In this document: positions 28,433 through 38,129 of the stretch, piece after piece
How the letters are laid out: every line of letters begins with the position of its first letter
How positions within the stretch are numbered: position 1 is the first letter of the stretch
Assembly (NCBI RefSeq): GCF_014400405.1
Contig: NZ_CP060496.1
Coordinates: 2,790,001-2,854,000 of the forward strand
Direction: 5' to 3'
Length of the DNA stretch: 64,000 nucleotides
Origin: Brachybacterium sp. Z12
Lineage (GTDB): Bacteria > Actinomycetota > Actinomycetes > Actinomycetales > Dermabacteraceae
The notes under the pieces: model-generated
What the model was told of the DNA's origin: nothing
Databases searched by the model: none
What the model saw: the letters and a program-made list of their open reading frames with translations, nothing else
Translations under genes and position numbers: made by a program

Positions 28433-30452
28433 TCAGGCCAGCAGCGAGAGGTCGAGGTGATCCGGGCCGCCCTCGACGACCTGGATCGGGACCCCCAGTC
28501 CTGCTGGTGCATGTGGCAGGCGGGGAATTCGATCGAGGGATCAGCGTCGCAGGAGGCGGCGCGGGCGCTGACGTGCAGGACGCCCTCGGTGTAGGCCGGG
28601 TCCAGCTCGAGCGTGCGCTCCAGGGCGGTGTCCACACCGCTCCCGGAGGTCAGCATCGAGGTCGGCGTGGTCGAGATGGTGACCTGGGTCGAGGGGCCGA
28701 GGGAGTCGTCGAGCTTGTGCCCGGGCGGCGGGGTGAACAGCACGCGCACGGTCAGCGGGCCGGGGCCCACCTCGGTGACGGGCCGCTCGGAGCGCTGGGC
28801 GCCGTGGTCGATCATGCGTTCGGCGGCCTTGGCGACCGGCACCCAGGTGATGCGGTGGGTGCCGGACTCGACGACGATCAGCTGCCCGATGCCGTCGATG
28901 GGTGGGCCGACGATCGCGTCCGAGGGCTCCTTGAGGTCGGTCGCGACGGTGACCACGTGTGCCTGGCCGGGAGCGGCCCCGTCGGCTCCCTCGGTGCCCG
29001 AGGTGCTCGGCTGGTCCGCGAGACCGATCACCCCGCTGAGGGCGGTGATGCCGCCGGTGGTGACGCGTTCCCCGTCGGTCGCGGGCGCCTCGACGATCCG
29101 GATCGCGCCGTTGTAGGTGTCCGACACGGCGATGCGGCCGTCGGGCAGCGCTGTCACGCCGAGCGGGTGCTGGAGGCGGGCGGTGTCGGCGGGGCCGTCC
29201 ACGTGCCCGAAGTCGAACAGGCCCTGCCCCACCAGGGTGCTCACGCGCATGGTGTGCGGGTCGAGCACGCGGATCGCGGAGGTCTCGGAGTCGGCGATGA
29301 CGATGCGGCCGTCGGGCAGCTCGTCGAGGCCGGAGGGCTGGGCCCACCAGGAGGTGACCGCAGGGCCGTCTACCAGGCCCTCCTGGGTGGTGCCCGCGAG
29401 CACCATCAGCGCCCCGCTCACCGGGTCGAAGGTCCACAGCTGGTGGACGCCCGCCATCGCGATCACGGCACGGTTCAGCACCTGGGACCAGGTCAGGTCC
29501 CAGGGGTGGACAGCGAATAGTCGCGCGCATCGCCCTCGCCGCGGGGCAGCGGCTCGCCCTGCATCCACTGCGCACCGGTGCCCGCGACCGTGATCGCCTC
29601 GGTCGCGGTGCGGGAGCGCAGCAGACGGTCCTGGCCGATCTTCACACCGCGCAGGCGATGGTTGGCGGTGTCGGCGACCAGCAGGTCGTAACCGACCTCG
29701 GCCGCGACCTGGTCAGGCAGCGCGAGGACGCCGTTGGGCTCGGCGAACTGTGCGGTCTCCTCATCGCCGTCGGCGTGGCCGCGCGCACCGGTGCCGATGA
29801 TCGCGTCGACCGTCACGCCGTCGTTCTGGAAGACCACCAGGCGGTGCTGGCCGGCGTCGGAGATCACCAGGCGGCCGTCGGGGAGGACCGTGAGCTTCGA
29901 GGGGAAGCGGAGGGTCTGCGGGGTGCGCTCGGTGAGCACGGTGGGTGCGGGGCCGCGGCGCAGGGAGCCATCGGCCTCGCCCTCGGCCACGAGCTGTTCG
30001 ACGAGCCGGTCGATATTGGCGGCGTGCCCTTCCCCGGAGAGGTTGCCGGCGATGCGGCCGTGGGTGTCCAGCACCATCAGGGTGGGCCAGGCGCGGGCGC
30101 CGTACGCGGTCCATGTCTCGAGCTCCGGGTCGTCGATCACCGGATGGCTGACCTCATAGCGCTCGATATTGGCGGCCAGCGCCTCCGGGTCCTTCTCGAA
30201 CTCGAACTTCGGCGAGTGGACACCGATGACCACCAGCTCCTGCTCCCACTTCTCCTCGAGCGGCCGCAGCTCGTCGAGGACATGGAGGCAGTTCACGCAG
30301 CAGAAGGTCCAGAAGTCGAGCAGGACGATCTTCCCTCGCAGCGACTCGAGGTCGAGCTCTGCGCCTCCGGTGTTCAGCCAGCCGCGCCCGCGCAGGGCGG
30401 AGCCGTGGGCGCGGGCGGTCAGGGGCGCGGAAGGATCGGACGATGTGCTCAT
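28433..30452 (-). CDS. NHL-repeat thioredoxin-like protein, NHLRC2-like (two frameshifts)
   Basis: About 673 residues, cytoplasmic (no signal peptide). The N-terminal thioredoxin-like domain has the CxxC motif in FWTFCCVNCLHVLDELRPL at residues 47-65. An NHL beta-propeller follows (FPSKLTVLPDGRLVISDAGQ, YDLLVADTANHRLRGVK, ADSETSAIRVLDP), and a beta-rich C-terminal domain ends LEFPACHMH-like IEFPACHMHQQDWG. This is the NHLRC2 layout. One base is lost at 29503-29506 and one at 28492-28496; the protein closes VPIQVVEGGPDHLDLSLLA. It lies 108 bases upstream of the pyrophosphatase-like gene on the same strand, so the two could share a transcript. The enzyme role is unproven for the family. Confidence 0.85.
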
Positions 30453-30525
30453 GGGGTCCAGTGAACACCGAATCGGCGCCGCGGGGCCAACTCGCGTGAC
30501 ATGCGTGGACATCCGGGCCGGTGGA

Positions 30526-31209
30526 TCACCAGCTGGCGATCCAGGCTTCGAGGTCCGGGTCGGTCAGGGAGGACAGGGCGAGATCGGCCGACGGGGCGGT
30601 GAATCCGGCGGTCGGGACGGCGATCAGGCGCAGGCCCGCGTCGCGGGCGGACTGCGCCCCGGTGCCGGAGTCCTCGAAGGCGAGCACCTCGGAGGGCTCG
30701 GCGCCGAGCGCACGGGCCGCGGCGGCGTACATGTCCGGGGCGGGTTTGGGGCGCTCGACCGTGTCCGAGGCCTCGAGCACCGTGAAGTGCTCGCGCATGC
30801 CTCCGAGGGTCAGCTTGTCCTCGAGGGATTCCAGCCAGGAGTTCGAGGCGCAGCCCAGCGGCACCTTCGCTCCCGTCAGGCGGAGGATCTGTGCGGCGCC
30901 GGGCATCGTGCGGATGCCGGAGCCGAGCTCGGCATCGAACACGCGGTGCAGGTCCGCGAGGATCTCCTGCTCGTCGTGCCCGGAGCGGCGGGCGATCAGC
31001 TCCGCGGCGACCTCGATGGTCGCGCCGTGCAGCACGTCCCCGTCGCCCTCACGCAGCTGGGCGCCGTGCGCGGCGACGACACGGTCCTCGGTGCGCTGCC
31101 ACACGGACTCGGTGTCCAGCAGCAGCCCGTCGCAGTCGAAGACGATGGCGCGCGGGGTCCAGTCGCCGAAGGCTTCAGCGAAGCGGGCCGGGATCGCGGC
31201 CCCCGTCAT
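30526..31209 (-). CDS. HAD family phosphatase, beta-phosphoglucomutase-like (copy 2)
   Basis: A 227-residue HAD hydrolase. The nucleophile motif is IVFDCDGLLLDTESVW near residue 20. The motif 2 serine/threonine follows in GCASNSW, the lysine in RPKPAPDMY and the acidic motif in AFEDSGTGAQSA. The cap domain is the four-helix type of beta-phosphoglucomutase and phosphoglycolate phosphatase-like sugar phosphatases. It starts at the ATG at 31209, overlapping the stop of the upstream copy by four bases. The two copies are clearly paralogous and sit in one operon; the exact sugar phosphate cannot be told. Confidence 0.9.
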   Translation of the reverse strand: MTGAAIPARFAEAFGDWTPRAIVFDCDGLLLDTESVWQRTEDRVVAAHGAQLREGDGDVLHGATIEVAAELIARRSGHDEQEILADLHRVFDAELGSGIRTMPGAAQILRLTGAKVPLGCASNSWLESLEDKLTLGGMREHFTVLEASDTVERPKPAPDMYAAAARALGAEPSEVLAFEDSGTGAQSARDAGLRLIAVPTAGFTAPSADLALSSLTDPDLEAWIASW

Positions 31210-31910
31210 CGACGCGGCTCCCAGCCGGCGATCCACTGGTTCAGCACCGGGTCGGAGAGGGAGACCAGGCGGCGCGGCGAGCGCGGCTCCTGGCCGGGGA
31301 TCGAGGGGACGGCGATCAGCTGCAGACCGGCCGCCAGCGCGGCCTCGGCCCCGGTCTCGGAGTCCTCGAAGCCGAGGCAGTCGGCGGGCTCTGCGCCGAG
31401 CGCACGGGCCGCGGCGAGATACATGTCGGGGGCGGGCTTGGGTGCCGGGACGTCCTCGATCGCGATCGAGGCGTCGATCACCTCGGCGATCCCGAGCTCG
31501 GCGAGCTTGAGGTCCAGCATGTCGCGCGGGGAGTTCGAGGCGACCGCGACCGGGCGCAGCGCGGCCATGGCGCGGAGCACCTCGATCGCGCCCGGCAGCG
31601 GGGTGAGCCGCTCATCGATGTGCTCGCGATGCGCGGCCACCAGCTCCTCGCCCACCCGGTGCGGGTCCTTGCCCACAGCCTCGGCGATCGTCATGACGAC
31701 CACCTCGACGGCGCGCCCGGTGATCGCCCGTCGGGTCTGGGGGTCCAGGGACACCCCGTGCTGGGATAGGTACGAGTCCTGCAGTGCGACCCACTGCCCC
31801 TCGGTGTCCACCAACAGCCCGTCGCAGTCGAAGATCACGGCGCTGGGCGTCCAGTGCGGCGGCCACTGGTCCAGCGGGGAGGAGGGAAGTGCGGCAGGCT
31901 CGGAGGTCAT
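31206..31910 (-). CDS. HAD family phosphatase, beta-phosphoglucomutase-like (copy 1)
   Basis: A 234-residue HAD hydrolase, paralogue of the next gene. The nucleophile motif is VIFDCDGLLVDTEGQWVAL, the motif-2 residue is in AVASNSPRDML, KPAPDMYLAAARALGAEPAD carries motif 3, and GFEDSETGAEAALAAG motif 4. I start at the ATG at 31908-31910; an upstream ATG at 31940 would only add an unconserved segment. The pair probably arose by tandem duplication, as the KPAPDMY...ARALGAEP stretch is nearly identical in both. Confidence 0.9.
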   Translation of the reverse strand: MTSEPAALPSSPLDQWPPHWTPSAVIFDCDGLLVDTEGQWVALQDSYLSQHGVSLDPQTRRAITGRAVEVVVMTIAEAVGKDPHRVGEELVAAHREHIDERLTPLPGAIEVLRAMAALRPVAVASNSPRDMLDLKLAELGIAEVIDASIAIEDVPAPKPAPDMYLAAARALGAEPADCLGFEDSETGAEAALAAGLQLIAVPSIPGQEPRSPRRLVSLSDPVLNQWIAGWEPRR

Positions 31911-31987
31911 GCTGACCAGGGTATCCACTCTCGCCTGCACGAGCGCTCCACGGTCCGCCGCCGCACTCCCCTGCTGTCCCGCGGCTA

Positions 31988-33277
31988 TCAGGCGCCGGCT
32001 GCGGCCAGGCCCTGCTCGATGTCGGCGAGGATGTCGTCGATGTGCTCGATACCGACGCTGAGGCGCACGAAGCCCGGCTCGATGCCCGCGGCGCGCTGCT
32101 CCTCCTCGCTCAGCTGGGAGTGGGTGGTCGAGGCGGGGTGGATCACGAGGCTGCGCACATCGCCGATGTTCGCCACGTGCGAGTGGAGGGTGAGGGCGTC
32201 GACGAAGCGCCGGCCGGCCTCGAGACCGCCGGGCAGGACGAAGCCGAGCACGCTGCCCGCGCCGCGCGGGAGGTACTTGTCCGCGGTCGCCTTGTACGGG
32301 GAGGAGTCCAGCGACGCCCAGGTCACCGAGGCCACGCGCTCGTCGGCCTCGAGGAAGTCGGCCACCTTGCGGGTGTTCTCCAGGTGGCGCTCCATGCGCA
32401 GCGGCAGCGTCTCCAGGCCCTGCCCGATGAGGAAGGCGTTGAACGGGGACACCGCCGGGCCCAGGTCGCGCAGCAGGTTGGTGCGGGCGCGGGTCGCGAA
32501 CGCGGCGGGCAGACCCGCGAAGACGAGGCCGTTGTAGGACTCGTCCGGCTCGTTGAACTGCGGGAACTTCTCGGCGTGGGCGGCGAAGTCGAAGCTGTCG
32601 CCGTCCACGATCACGCCGGCGATCGAGGTGCCGTGGCCGCCGAGGAACTTGGTGGCGGAGTGGACGACCACATCGGCGCCGTGCTCGAGCGGACGCAGCA
32701 GGAAGGGGGTCGCGACGGTGTTGTCGACGATCAGCGGCACCCCGACCTCATGGGCGACATCAGCGATCGCGCGCAGGTCGGGGATGTCCTGCTTGGGGTT
32801 GGGGATCGACTCGACGAAGAACGCGCGGGTGGTCTCATCCGCCGCGGCGCGCCAGGACTCGGGATCGGTGGGGTCGGCGACCCACTGCGCGGTGATCCCC
32901 AGGCGGCTGAGGGTGTACTTGAAGAGGTTGAAGGAGCCGCCGTAGAGGCTCGGCGAGACGGCGATGGAGTCGCCCGCGCCGGCGAGGTTGAGGATCGACA
33001 GGGTGATCGCGCTCTGCCCGGAGGCGAGCAGCAGACCGGCCGCGCCGCCCTCGAGCGCGGCGACCCGGTCCTCGACCGCTCCCTGGGTGGGGTTGTTGAT
33101 GCGGGAGTAGATATGGCCGGGCTCGGTCAGCGCGAAGCGGTCCGCAGCGGACTCGGCCGTCGGGAACACGAAGCTGGTGGTCTGGTGGATCGGCAGTGCC
33201 CGCGACCCGGCATCGGAGTCGGGGGTCTGGCCGGCATGGATGGTGAGGGTCTCGAACTTGTGGGTCTGCTCGGTCAT
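31988..33277 (-). CDS. metY: O-acetylhomoserine aminocarboxypropyltransferase/sulfhydrylase
   Basis: PLP enzyme of methionine synthesis that joins O-acetylhomoserine with sulfide (or a thiol) to homocysteine. It is 429 residues and intact. The N-terminus FETLTIHAGQTPDSDAGSRA is typical, YSRINNPTQGAVEDRVAALE the substrate region, and the PLP lysine is in HSATKFLGGHGTSIAGV. The C-terminal HPASTTHSQLSEEEQ (arginine-binding loop) ends in SVGIEHIDDI. I begin at the ATG at 33277, preceded by an AGGAGGAG ribosome site; the frame continues open further up but without homology. I looked for, and did not see, a SAM riboswitch upstream. Confidence 0.93.
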   Translation of the reverse strand: MTEQTHKFETLTIHAGQTPDSDAGSRALPIHQTTSFVFPTAESAADRFALTEPGHIYSRINNPTQGAVEDRVAALEGGAAGLLLASGQSAITLSILNLAGAGDSIAVSPSLYGGSFNLFKYTLSRLGITAQWVADPTDPESWRAAADETTRAFFVESIPNPKQDIPDLRAIADVAHEVGVPLIVDNTVATPFLLRPLEHGADVVVHSATKFLGGHGTSIAGVIVDGDSFDFAAHAEKFPQFNEPDESYNGLVFAGLPAAFATRARTNLLRDLGPAVSPFNAFLIGQGLETLPLRMERHLENTRKVADFLEADERVASVTWASLDSSPYKATADKYLPRGAGSVLGFVLPGGLEAGRRFVDALTLHSHVANIGDVRSLVIHPASTTHSQLSEEEQRAAGIEPGFVRLSVGIEHIDDILADIEQGLAAAGA

Positions 33278-33450
33278 GGCGTGCTCCTCCTGGGACGGGT
33301 GATGTGCCCAGCCTGGCCCGCCCGAGGGCGGCACGCCGAGGAACATGAACGCGGATGAACACGCGCCGTCGGCGCAGGCGCTCAGGCCGGCAGCTCGAGC
33401 ATCTCACCCTGCCAGCGGCTGCGCCGCTACAGTCCAGGAGTGTCCGGGGC

Positions 33451-34425
33451 TCAGCCAGCTGAGGCGAGAGCGGCCACGGCGGAGCGGATCCCGGCCGGGT
33501 CGCCGACCCTCCGGGCATCACGCGGGAAGCGCTCGAGCGTTTCTCGTGCGGCGGCCACCTCGGCACCGGCCAGCAGGGCGACCAGGGCCGCGCGCACGCT
33601 GCCCTCCGCGGCCTCGAGCACCTGTGCCGCGTGCTGCGGGCTCGCGCCGCTGGCCTGCACCAGCATCCGCACGGTGCGGGCCACGAGCTTCGCGTTGGTG
33701 GGCCGCACGTCGATCATCAGGTTCCCGAACGTTGTGCCGAGCCGCACCATCGTCGCGGTGGACAGGGCGTTCAGGGTGAGCTTCTGCGCGGTGCCCGCCT
33801 TCATCCGGGTGGATCCGGTGACGACCTCCGGGCCGACGTCCAGCAGGATCGGGTGATCGGCGAGGCCGGCGAGCGGGGCCTGCGGGTTCGCGGAGATCAG
33901 CGCGGTGGGCATCCCGGCCGCTCGTGCCGCCTCCAGTGCGCCGCCGACGAAGGGGGTGCGCCCGCTCGCGGCCAGGCCGATCACCACGTCCCCGGCGCGG
34001 CAGCGGGCGCGCACCAGCTCGGCCCCGGCCTCGGTCGAGTCCTCGGCGCCCTCGACCGCGGTGAGGAAGGCGCCGTCACCGCCGGCCAGGTGCGCGGTGA
34101 CCATCGAGGAGTCGGCGTTGAAGGTGGGGGCGAGCTCGACGGCGTCCAGCACCGCGAGGCGCCCGGAGGTGCCGGCGCCCAGGTAGTGGACCGTGCCGCC
34201 TGCGGAGATCGCCTGCACGCACACCTCGACCAGGGCGGCGATCTGCTCCGCCTGAGCCTGGACGGCCGCGGCGACGGTCGCCTCTTCGCCGAGGATCACC
34301 TCGACCATCCCGCGGGCGTCGAGCGCGTCGAGCTCCGCGCTGGCGGGGTTGCGCTCTTCGGTCGGAGAGGCGAGGTCGACGAGGCTCACGTCGAGGGGCG
34401 TCGCGTCCCGCTGGGGGTTGGTCAC
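33451..34425 (-). CDS. murQ: N-acetylmuramic acid 6-phosphate etherase
   Basis: Cleaves the lactyl ether of MurNAc-6-P to GlcNAc-6-P and D-lactate in cell-wall sugar recycling. About 324 residues, intact. The SIS domain includes GAGTSGRLAVLDAVELAPTF with the catalytic glutamate region, and GLAASGRTPFVGGAL. The MTGSTRMKAGTAQK-like motif (VTGSTRMKAGTAQKLTLNA) is diagnostic. I prefer the GTG at 34425, since the upstream 50 residues are unconserved; an ATG at 34498 is the alternative. It is divergent from the sugar kinase gene, which acts in the same pathway, and both would share the intergenic promoter region of about 190 bases. Confidence 0.93.
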   Translation of the reverse strand: MTNPQRDATPLDVSLVDLASPTEERNPASAELDALDARGMVEVILGEEATVAAAVQAQAEQIAALVEVCVQAISAGGTVHYLGAGTSGRLAVLDAVELAPTFNADSSMVTAHLAGGDGAFLTAVEGAEDSTEAGAELVRARCRAGDVVIGLAASGRTPFVGGALEAARAAGMPTALISANPQAPLAGLADHPILLDVGPEVVTGSTRMKAGTAQKLTLNALSTATMVRLGTTFGNLMIDVRPTNAKLVARTVRMLVQASGASPQHAAQVLEAAEGSVRAALVALLAGAEVAAARETLERFPRDARRVGDPAGIRSAVAALASAG

Positions 34426-34618
34426 GTCGGGCTCCTGGGGGTCGGGGTGGGGAGTCAGCGCCCCGCCTCCGGACCGTCGTCGGTCCTCCGGGCGGGACAT
34501 GCCGTGCTCGGACCCAGCGTAGCGAGATCTCATCGCTGCGCCGCATCGCTGCGGCCGGGAACCGGGCGACACGCCGCGTGGGCACGCCTAGCATGTGGGG
34601 TCCAGACGAGGGGAACAG

Positions 34619-35692
34619 ATGAGCGCATCCGATGCACCACCGCCAGGCCGGCAGCCTGACAGCACCGTCCGCGCCGACCGCACCGACCGCACCGACCGCA
34701 CCATCGCGGAGCCGGGAGCGTCCGCGCCGGCTCCGCTGCTGATCGCGGGGGACATCGGCGGGACCAGCTCCCGCCTCGCTCTCGCACAGCTGGACGGCGC
34801 GATCGTCGCCGAGGCGGAGGGGCCGGGAGCGAACCTGCGCTCCTCGGGGACCGATGCGCTCGACAACATCGCCCGGACGGCCGAGGAGGTCCTGGCCCGC
34901 GGCCGCCGGGAGGGGCACGACGGGGAGGTCGCCGCGGTGGCGCTCGGGATCTCCGGTGCGGGACCGGCGCGGGCGGCGGAGGTGCGCCGCGCTGTCGGCG
35001 AGCGCCTCGCCGGGCTCGGCATCGGCCCGGAGCGGATCCTGATCACCGATGACCTGCACACGGCCTTCCTCTCCGGCGGCGTCGGGGACGACGGGCTGCT
35101 GGTGCTCGCGGGGACCGGCGCGGTCTCGGTCCGCTTCCGAGGGCGGGAGGCCGTGGATCGCCGGGACGGGATGGGCTGGTTGCTGGGCGACATCGGTTCG
35201 GCCGTCTGGCTCGGGCGCCGCACGCTCGAGGCGGTCGCCGCGGACATCGACGGCCGCGGCCCGCGCACCCGGCTCACCGAGGAGGTGGGGCAGATGCTGG
35301 GACTGGATCTGCGGGCCGGGGACGATCCGCCCTCCCCCACCGGTGACCCGCGTCAGGACCTGATCCGGGCCCTGGACGAGCAGCTTCCGGCCGGCGCTCC
35401 GGCGGCGCTGGGCCGTTTCGCCCGACTGCCCGGGAACGTCGCCGAGGACCCGGTGGCCCGAGAGATCCTCGACCTCGCGATCCGCCATGTGCTCGAGACC
35501 GTGCAGGCCCTGGATCCCGGCTCCGCTCTCCCGGTGGTGCTCGCCGGCTCCGTGCTGACCGGGCCGGGGCCGCTCCACGAGGCGGTCGCCGCGGCGCTGC
35601 GCTCCGAGGGGCGCTGCTTCCGCGCCGCCCCCACCGGGATGCCCGGGGCGTTGCTCCTGGCCAGCGAGCGGGCCGCTACCCTTCTGCTATGA
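34619..35692 (+). CDS. BadF/BadG-type N-acetylglucosamine (MurNAc) kinase
   Basis: A 357-residue ASKHA-fold sugar kinase of the BadF family, which includes eukaryotic NagK and bacterial MurK. The phosphate-1 loop is [14 protein letters not shown] near residue 43, the phosphate-2 loop is [11 protein letters not shown] near residue 163, and [12 protein letters not shown] is the adenosine motif. The first 40 residues are a low-complexity leader with a short tandem repeat of DRT. It starts at an ATG 26 bases after a purine-rich stretch, diverges from murQ and overlaps the next gene by four bases. Product phosphate site (1 or 6) is not decided. Confidence 0.85.
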   Translation: MSASDAPPPGRQPDSTVRADRTDRTDRTIAEPGASAPAPLLIAGDIGGTSSRLALAQLDGAIVAEAEGPGANLRSSGTDALDNIARTAEEVLARGRREGHDGEVAAVALGISGAGPARAAEVRRAVGERLAGLGIGPERILITDDLHTAFLSGGVGDDGLLVLAGTGAVSVRFRGREAVDRRDGMGWLLGDIGSAVWLGRRTLEAVAADIDGRGPRTRLTEEVGQMLGLDLRAGDDPPSPTGDPRQDLIRALDEQLPAGAPAALGRFARLPGNVAEDPVAREILDLAIRHVLETVQALDPGSALPVVLAGSVLTGPGPLHEAVAAALRSEGRCFRAAPTGMPGALLLASERAATLLL

Positions 35693-36471
35693 GCGACTCC
35701 GCGGCGGCCCCCGTCGCGCCGCCGGCCCGCCGACGGCGACGTCTCCCCCGCCACCGCAGGTCTCTGCGACGCCGCCTGCTCTCGGAGAACCTGCGCCTGC
35801 TCACGGCGCTGCTGCTCTCCGTCGTGATCGGGCTCGGCATCGTGCTGGCCCTCGCCGCGAACCTCACCGGGATCGGCTCCACCGAGATGGAGCTGCCGCT
35901 GCTGCTGATCCTGCTCATCGTGGTGATGTCCGTGTACTCGCTGGCCTTCGCGGGACTGACCCTGTGGGCGCTGACCGATCAGCCCCGCCACCGCATGCTC
36001 GCCGCCGCCAGACTGCCCCGGGCCCGCCGGCACGTGCGCTTCTACCGCTGGTACATGGGCCGCTCGAGCTCCTTCAGCGAGGTGATGCAGATGCTGATGA
36101 TGGCGGTGATCGCCGCGCTGCTGCTCATCGTCCCGCCGCCCGAGGTGCCGATCGCCGCGCTCCTCGCGCTGACCGCGGTCGCGGTGGTGACGGCGTGGAT
36201 CGGCACGGTCGTCACCTTCGCCGCCGAGTACGCCGCCGAGGACTCCCGCGGCACGGCGTTCACCCTGCCGGGGACCACCGGTCCGGAGAGGACGATCGGG
36301 GACTACGTCTACGGCGCCGTGCTGATCCAGGCCTCCTCCGGGACCGGCGATCTCACCCCGCTGACCGCTCCCGCGCGGCGCCTGGTGCGCCACCACGTCA
36401 TCCTCGCCCATGTCACCAGCACCATCATCGTCACCCTCGGGGTCTCCGCGGTGGTCACCGCCGTGGCCTGA
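35689..36471 (+). CDS. DUF1345-like membrane protein
   Basis: A 260-residue membrane protein with five to six hydrophobic segments. The N-terminus is very basic ([19 protein letters not shown]), placing it in the cytoplasm. The C-terminal segment [20 protein letters not shown] and [19 protein letters not shown] resemble the end of the DUF1345 family, with weaker similarity elsewhere. Its start overlaps the kinase stop by four bases (ATGA), so the two are co-translated. The function is unknown; a role in the amino-sugar pathway would be a guess. Confidence 0.7.
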   Translation: MSDSAAAPVAPPARRRRRLPRHRRSLRRRLLSENLRLLTALLLSVVIGLGIVLALAANLTGIGSTEMELPLLLILLIVVMSVYSLAFAGLTLWALTDQPRHRMLAAARLPRARRHVRFYRWYMGRSSSFSEVMQMLMMAVIAALLLIVPPPEVPIAALLALTAVAVVTAWIGTVVTFAAEYAAEDSRGTAFTLPGTTGPERTIGDYVYGAVLIQASSGTGDLTPLTAPARRLVRHHVILAHVTSTIIVTLGVSAVVTAVA

Positions 36472-36635
36472 TCCCGCGGCGGCTCGCCGACGTCCCGTCG
36501 GTCACGCTCGCACCGAAGCGGCGCCCTGCGACCGGCGCGGCGATAGGATGGCCAGCGTCCGCCCGCTGCTGAGCCGGGTGCCCGGCTCCGCCCCGGGCAC
36601 CGCGTGCCGTCCGACTCGGAAGAAGGCTTCCCTCG

Positions 36636-38063
36636 ATGCCCGATCTCCACGCCCAGATCCCCACCCGCGAGAAGGTGCTGATCATCGGCGCCGGGCCCGC
36701 CGGCCTCGCCGCCGCTGCGGCGCTCAAGGCTCTGGAGGTCCCCTTCGACCTGGTCGACCGCGCCAAGCACGTCGGCGGGATCTGGGACCCCGAGCGGGAG
36801 GATTCCCCGGTGTGGCCCACGATGGAGATGATCTCCTCCCGCGAGCACACCCAGTTCGAGGACATGCTGCAGCCGGTCTCCTACCCGGGCTTCCTCTCGC
36901 CCACCCAGATGGCGAAGTACCTGCGTGCCTACGCGGCCCGCCACGCCCTGACCGAGCATTTCCGCCCGAACACCGCCGTGCGCTCCGCACGCCCCTTCGA
37001 GGAGGGGGTGTGGCAGGTCGAGCTGTCCACCGGCGAGATCGGGATCTACCGCGCGGTCATCTCTGCGCACGGCATCTCCGAGCGCCCCCACCGCCCCGAC
37101 TGGGCGCAGGACGTCCCGGCCTCGGTGCAGGTGATCCACTCCAAGGACTGGAACGGGGCCGACGGGCTCGAGGGCAAGCGGGTGCTCGTGGTCGGCTCGG
37201 GCCAGTCCGCCGCCGACATCGCGGTCGATGCCGCCCGGCGTGCGCTCGAGGTGCGCTGGTCGATGCGCACCGGCCACTGGGTGGTGCCTCGCCGCATCGC
37301 AGGGATCCCCGGTGACGTCGCCGCCTCCCGCGAACCCGCCACGCTCGGCGGGCTCAACGCGAAGATCGCCGAGACCGTCATCCGCCGCACCGTCGGCGAT
37401 CCCTCAGCAGCGGGTCTGCCGGCACCGGAGGCCGGTCTGCTCGAGGATGCCGTGATCGTCTCGGACGATGTGCTGGACCGGGTGCGCGAGGGCCGCATCA
37501 CCCCGGCCGGCGAGGTCACCGGGATCGGTGCGGACGGCATCGTCACCCATCTGGCCACCGGCTCCCGCGCCGGGCACCAGAGCTTCGCCGCCGATCTGAT
37601 CGTGCTCGCCACCGGGTATGAGTCAGGGGCCGATCATCTGCCCCAGGACGTCGTGCCCCGCACCGCCTCCGGTGACCTCGACCTGTTCCTGGGCGCCTTC
37701 GCCCGGGGCCGCGACGACCTGGTGATCCTCGGCCAGCAGCGCGTCTCCGGCGGGGCCCTGCCGATCCTCGTCGAGCAGGCGGACATCGCCGCCTACATGC
37801 TGGCCGCCACCCGGGCCGGCTCCTCCGGCGCGCTCGAGAGGTTCCGCCGCCTCCGCGCCGGGGCCGACTCGGCAGTGCCGGTGACGCCCACCTCCCGCGG
37901 CGGGGGCGTGCTGGGGCGCCTCGGCGGCGTGTTCGGTGCGCACCGGGTCACCCCGCGCTCCGCCGCTCCCTCGGACCGCTCCGGTGCGGAGCAGCTGGTG
38001 CCCGCCGCGGACCGCGACACCCTCCTGGCCCGGCTCCGCTCGGTGCGCGGCCTGTTCGCCTGA
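36636..38063 (+). CDS. Flavin-containing monooxygenase (FAD/NAD(P)-binding)
   Basis: A 475-residue flavoprotein of the FMO type, which inserts an oxygen atom using NADPH and O2, or oxidises a thiol/amine. FAD motif GAGPAGLAAAAALKAL is at residues 17-32, a second dinucleotide motif is VVGSGQSAADIAVDA near residue 189, and LATGYESGAD near 325 is the C-terminal FAD contact. It is intact and starts at an ATG 22 bases after GGAAGAAGG. The C-terminal 60 residues are low complexity. The substrate is not known; the gene stands alone. Confidence 0.88.
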   Translation: MPDLHAQIPTREKVLIIGAGPAGLAAAAALKALEVPFDLVDRAKHVGGIWDPEREDSPVWPTMEMISSREHTQFEDMLQPVSYPGFLSPTQMAKYLRAYAARHALTEHFRPNTAVRSARPFEEGVWQVELSTGEIGIYRAVISAHGISERPHRPDWAQDVPASVQVIHSKDWNGADGLEGKRVLVVGSGQSAADIAVDAARRALEVRWSMRTGHWVVPRRIAGIPGDVAASREPATLGGLNAKIAETVIRRTVGDPSAAGLPAPEAGLLEDAVIVSDDVLDRVREGRITPAGEVTGIGADGIVTHLATGSRAGHQSFAADLIVLATGYESGADHLPQDVVPRTASGDLDLFLGAFARGRDDLVILGQQRVSGGALPILVEQADIAAYMLAATRAGSSGALERFRRLRAGADSAVPVTPTSRGGGVLGRLGGVFGAHRVTPRSAAPSDRSGAEQLVPAADRDTLLARLRSVRGLFA

Positions 38064-38129
38064 TCCACCCGACCGCCTGACCGTCGCTCGGCCCGTCGAT
38101 CCCCTCGGGGCGGCGGGCCGAGTCTCGTC

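Noticed and set aside
33278-33450. SAM riboswitch ahead of metY
   Set aside because: I could not find the SAM-I or SAM-IV core in the 170 bases upstream, only an ordinary ribosome site.
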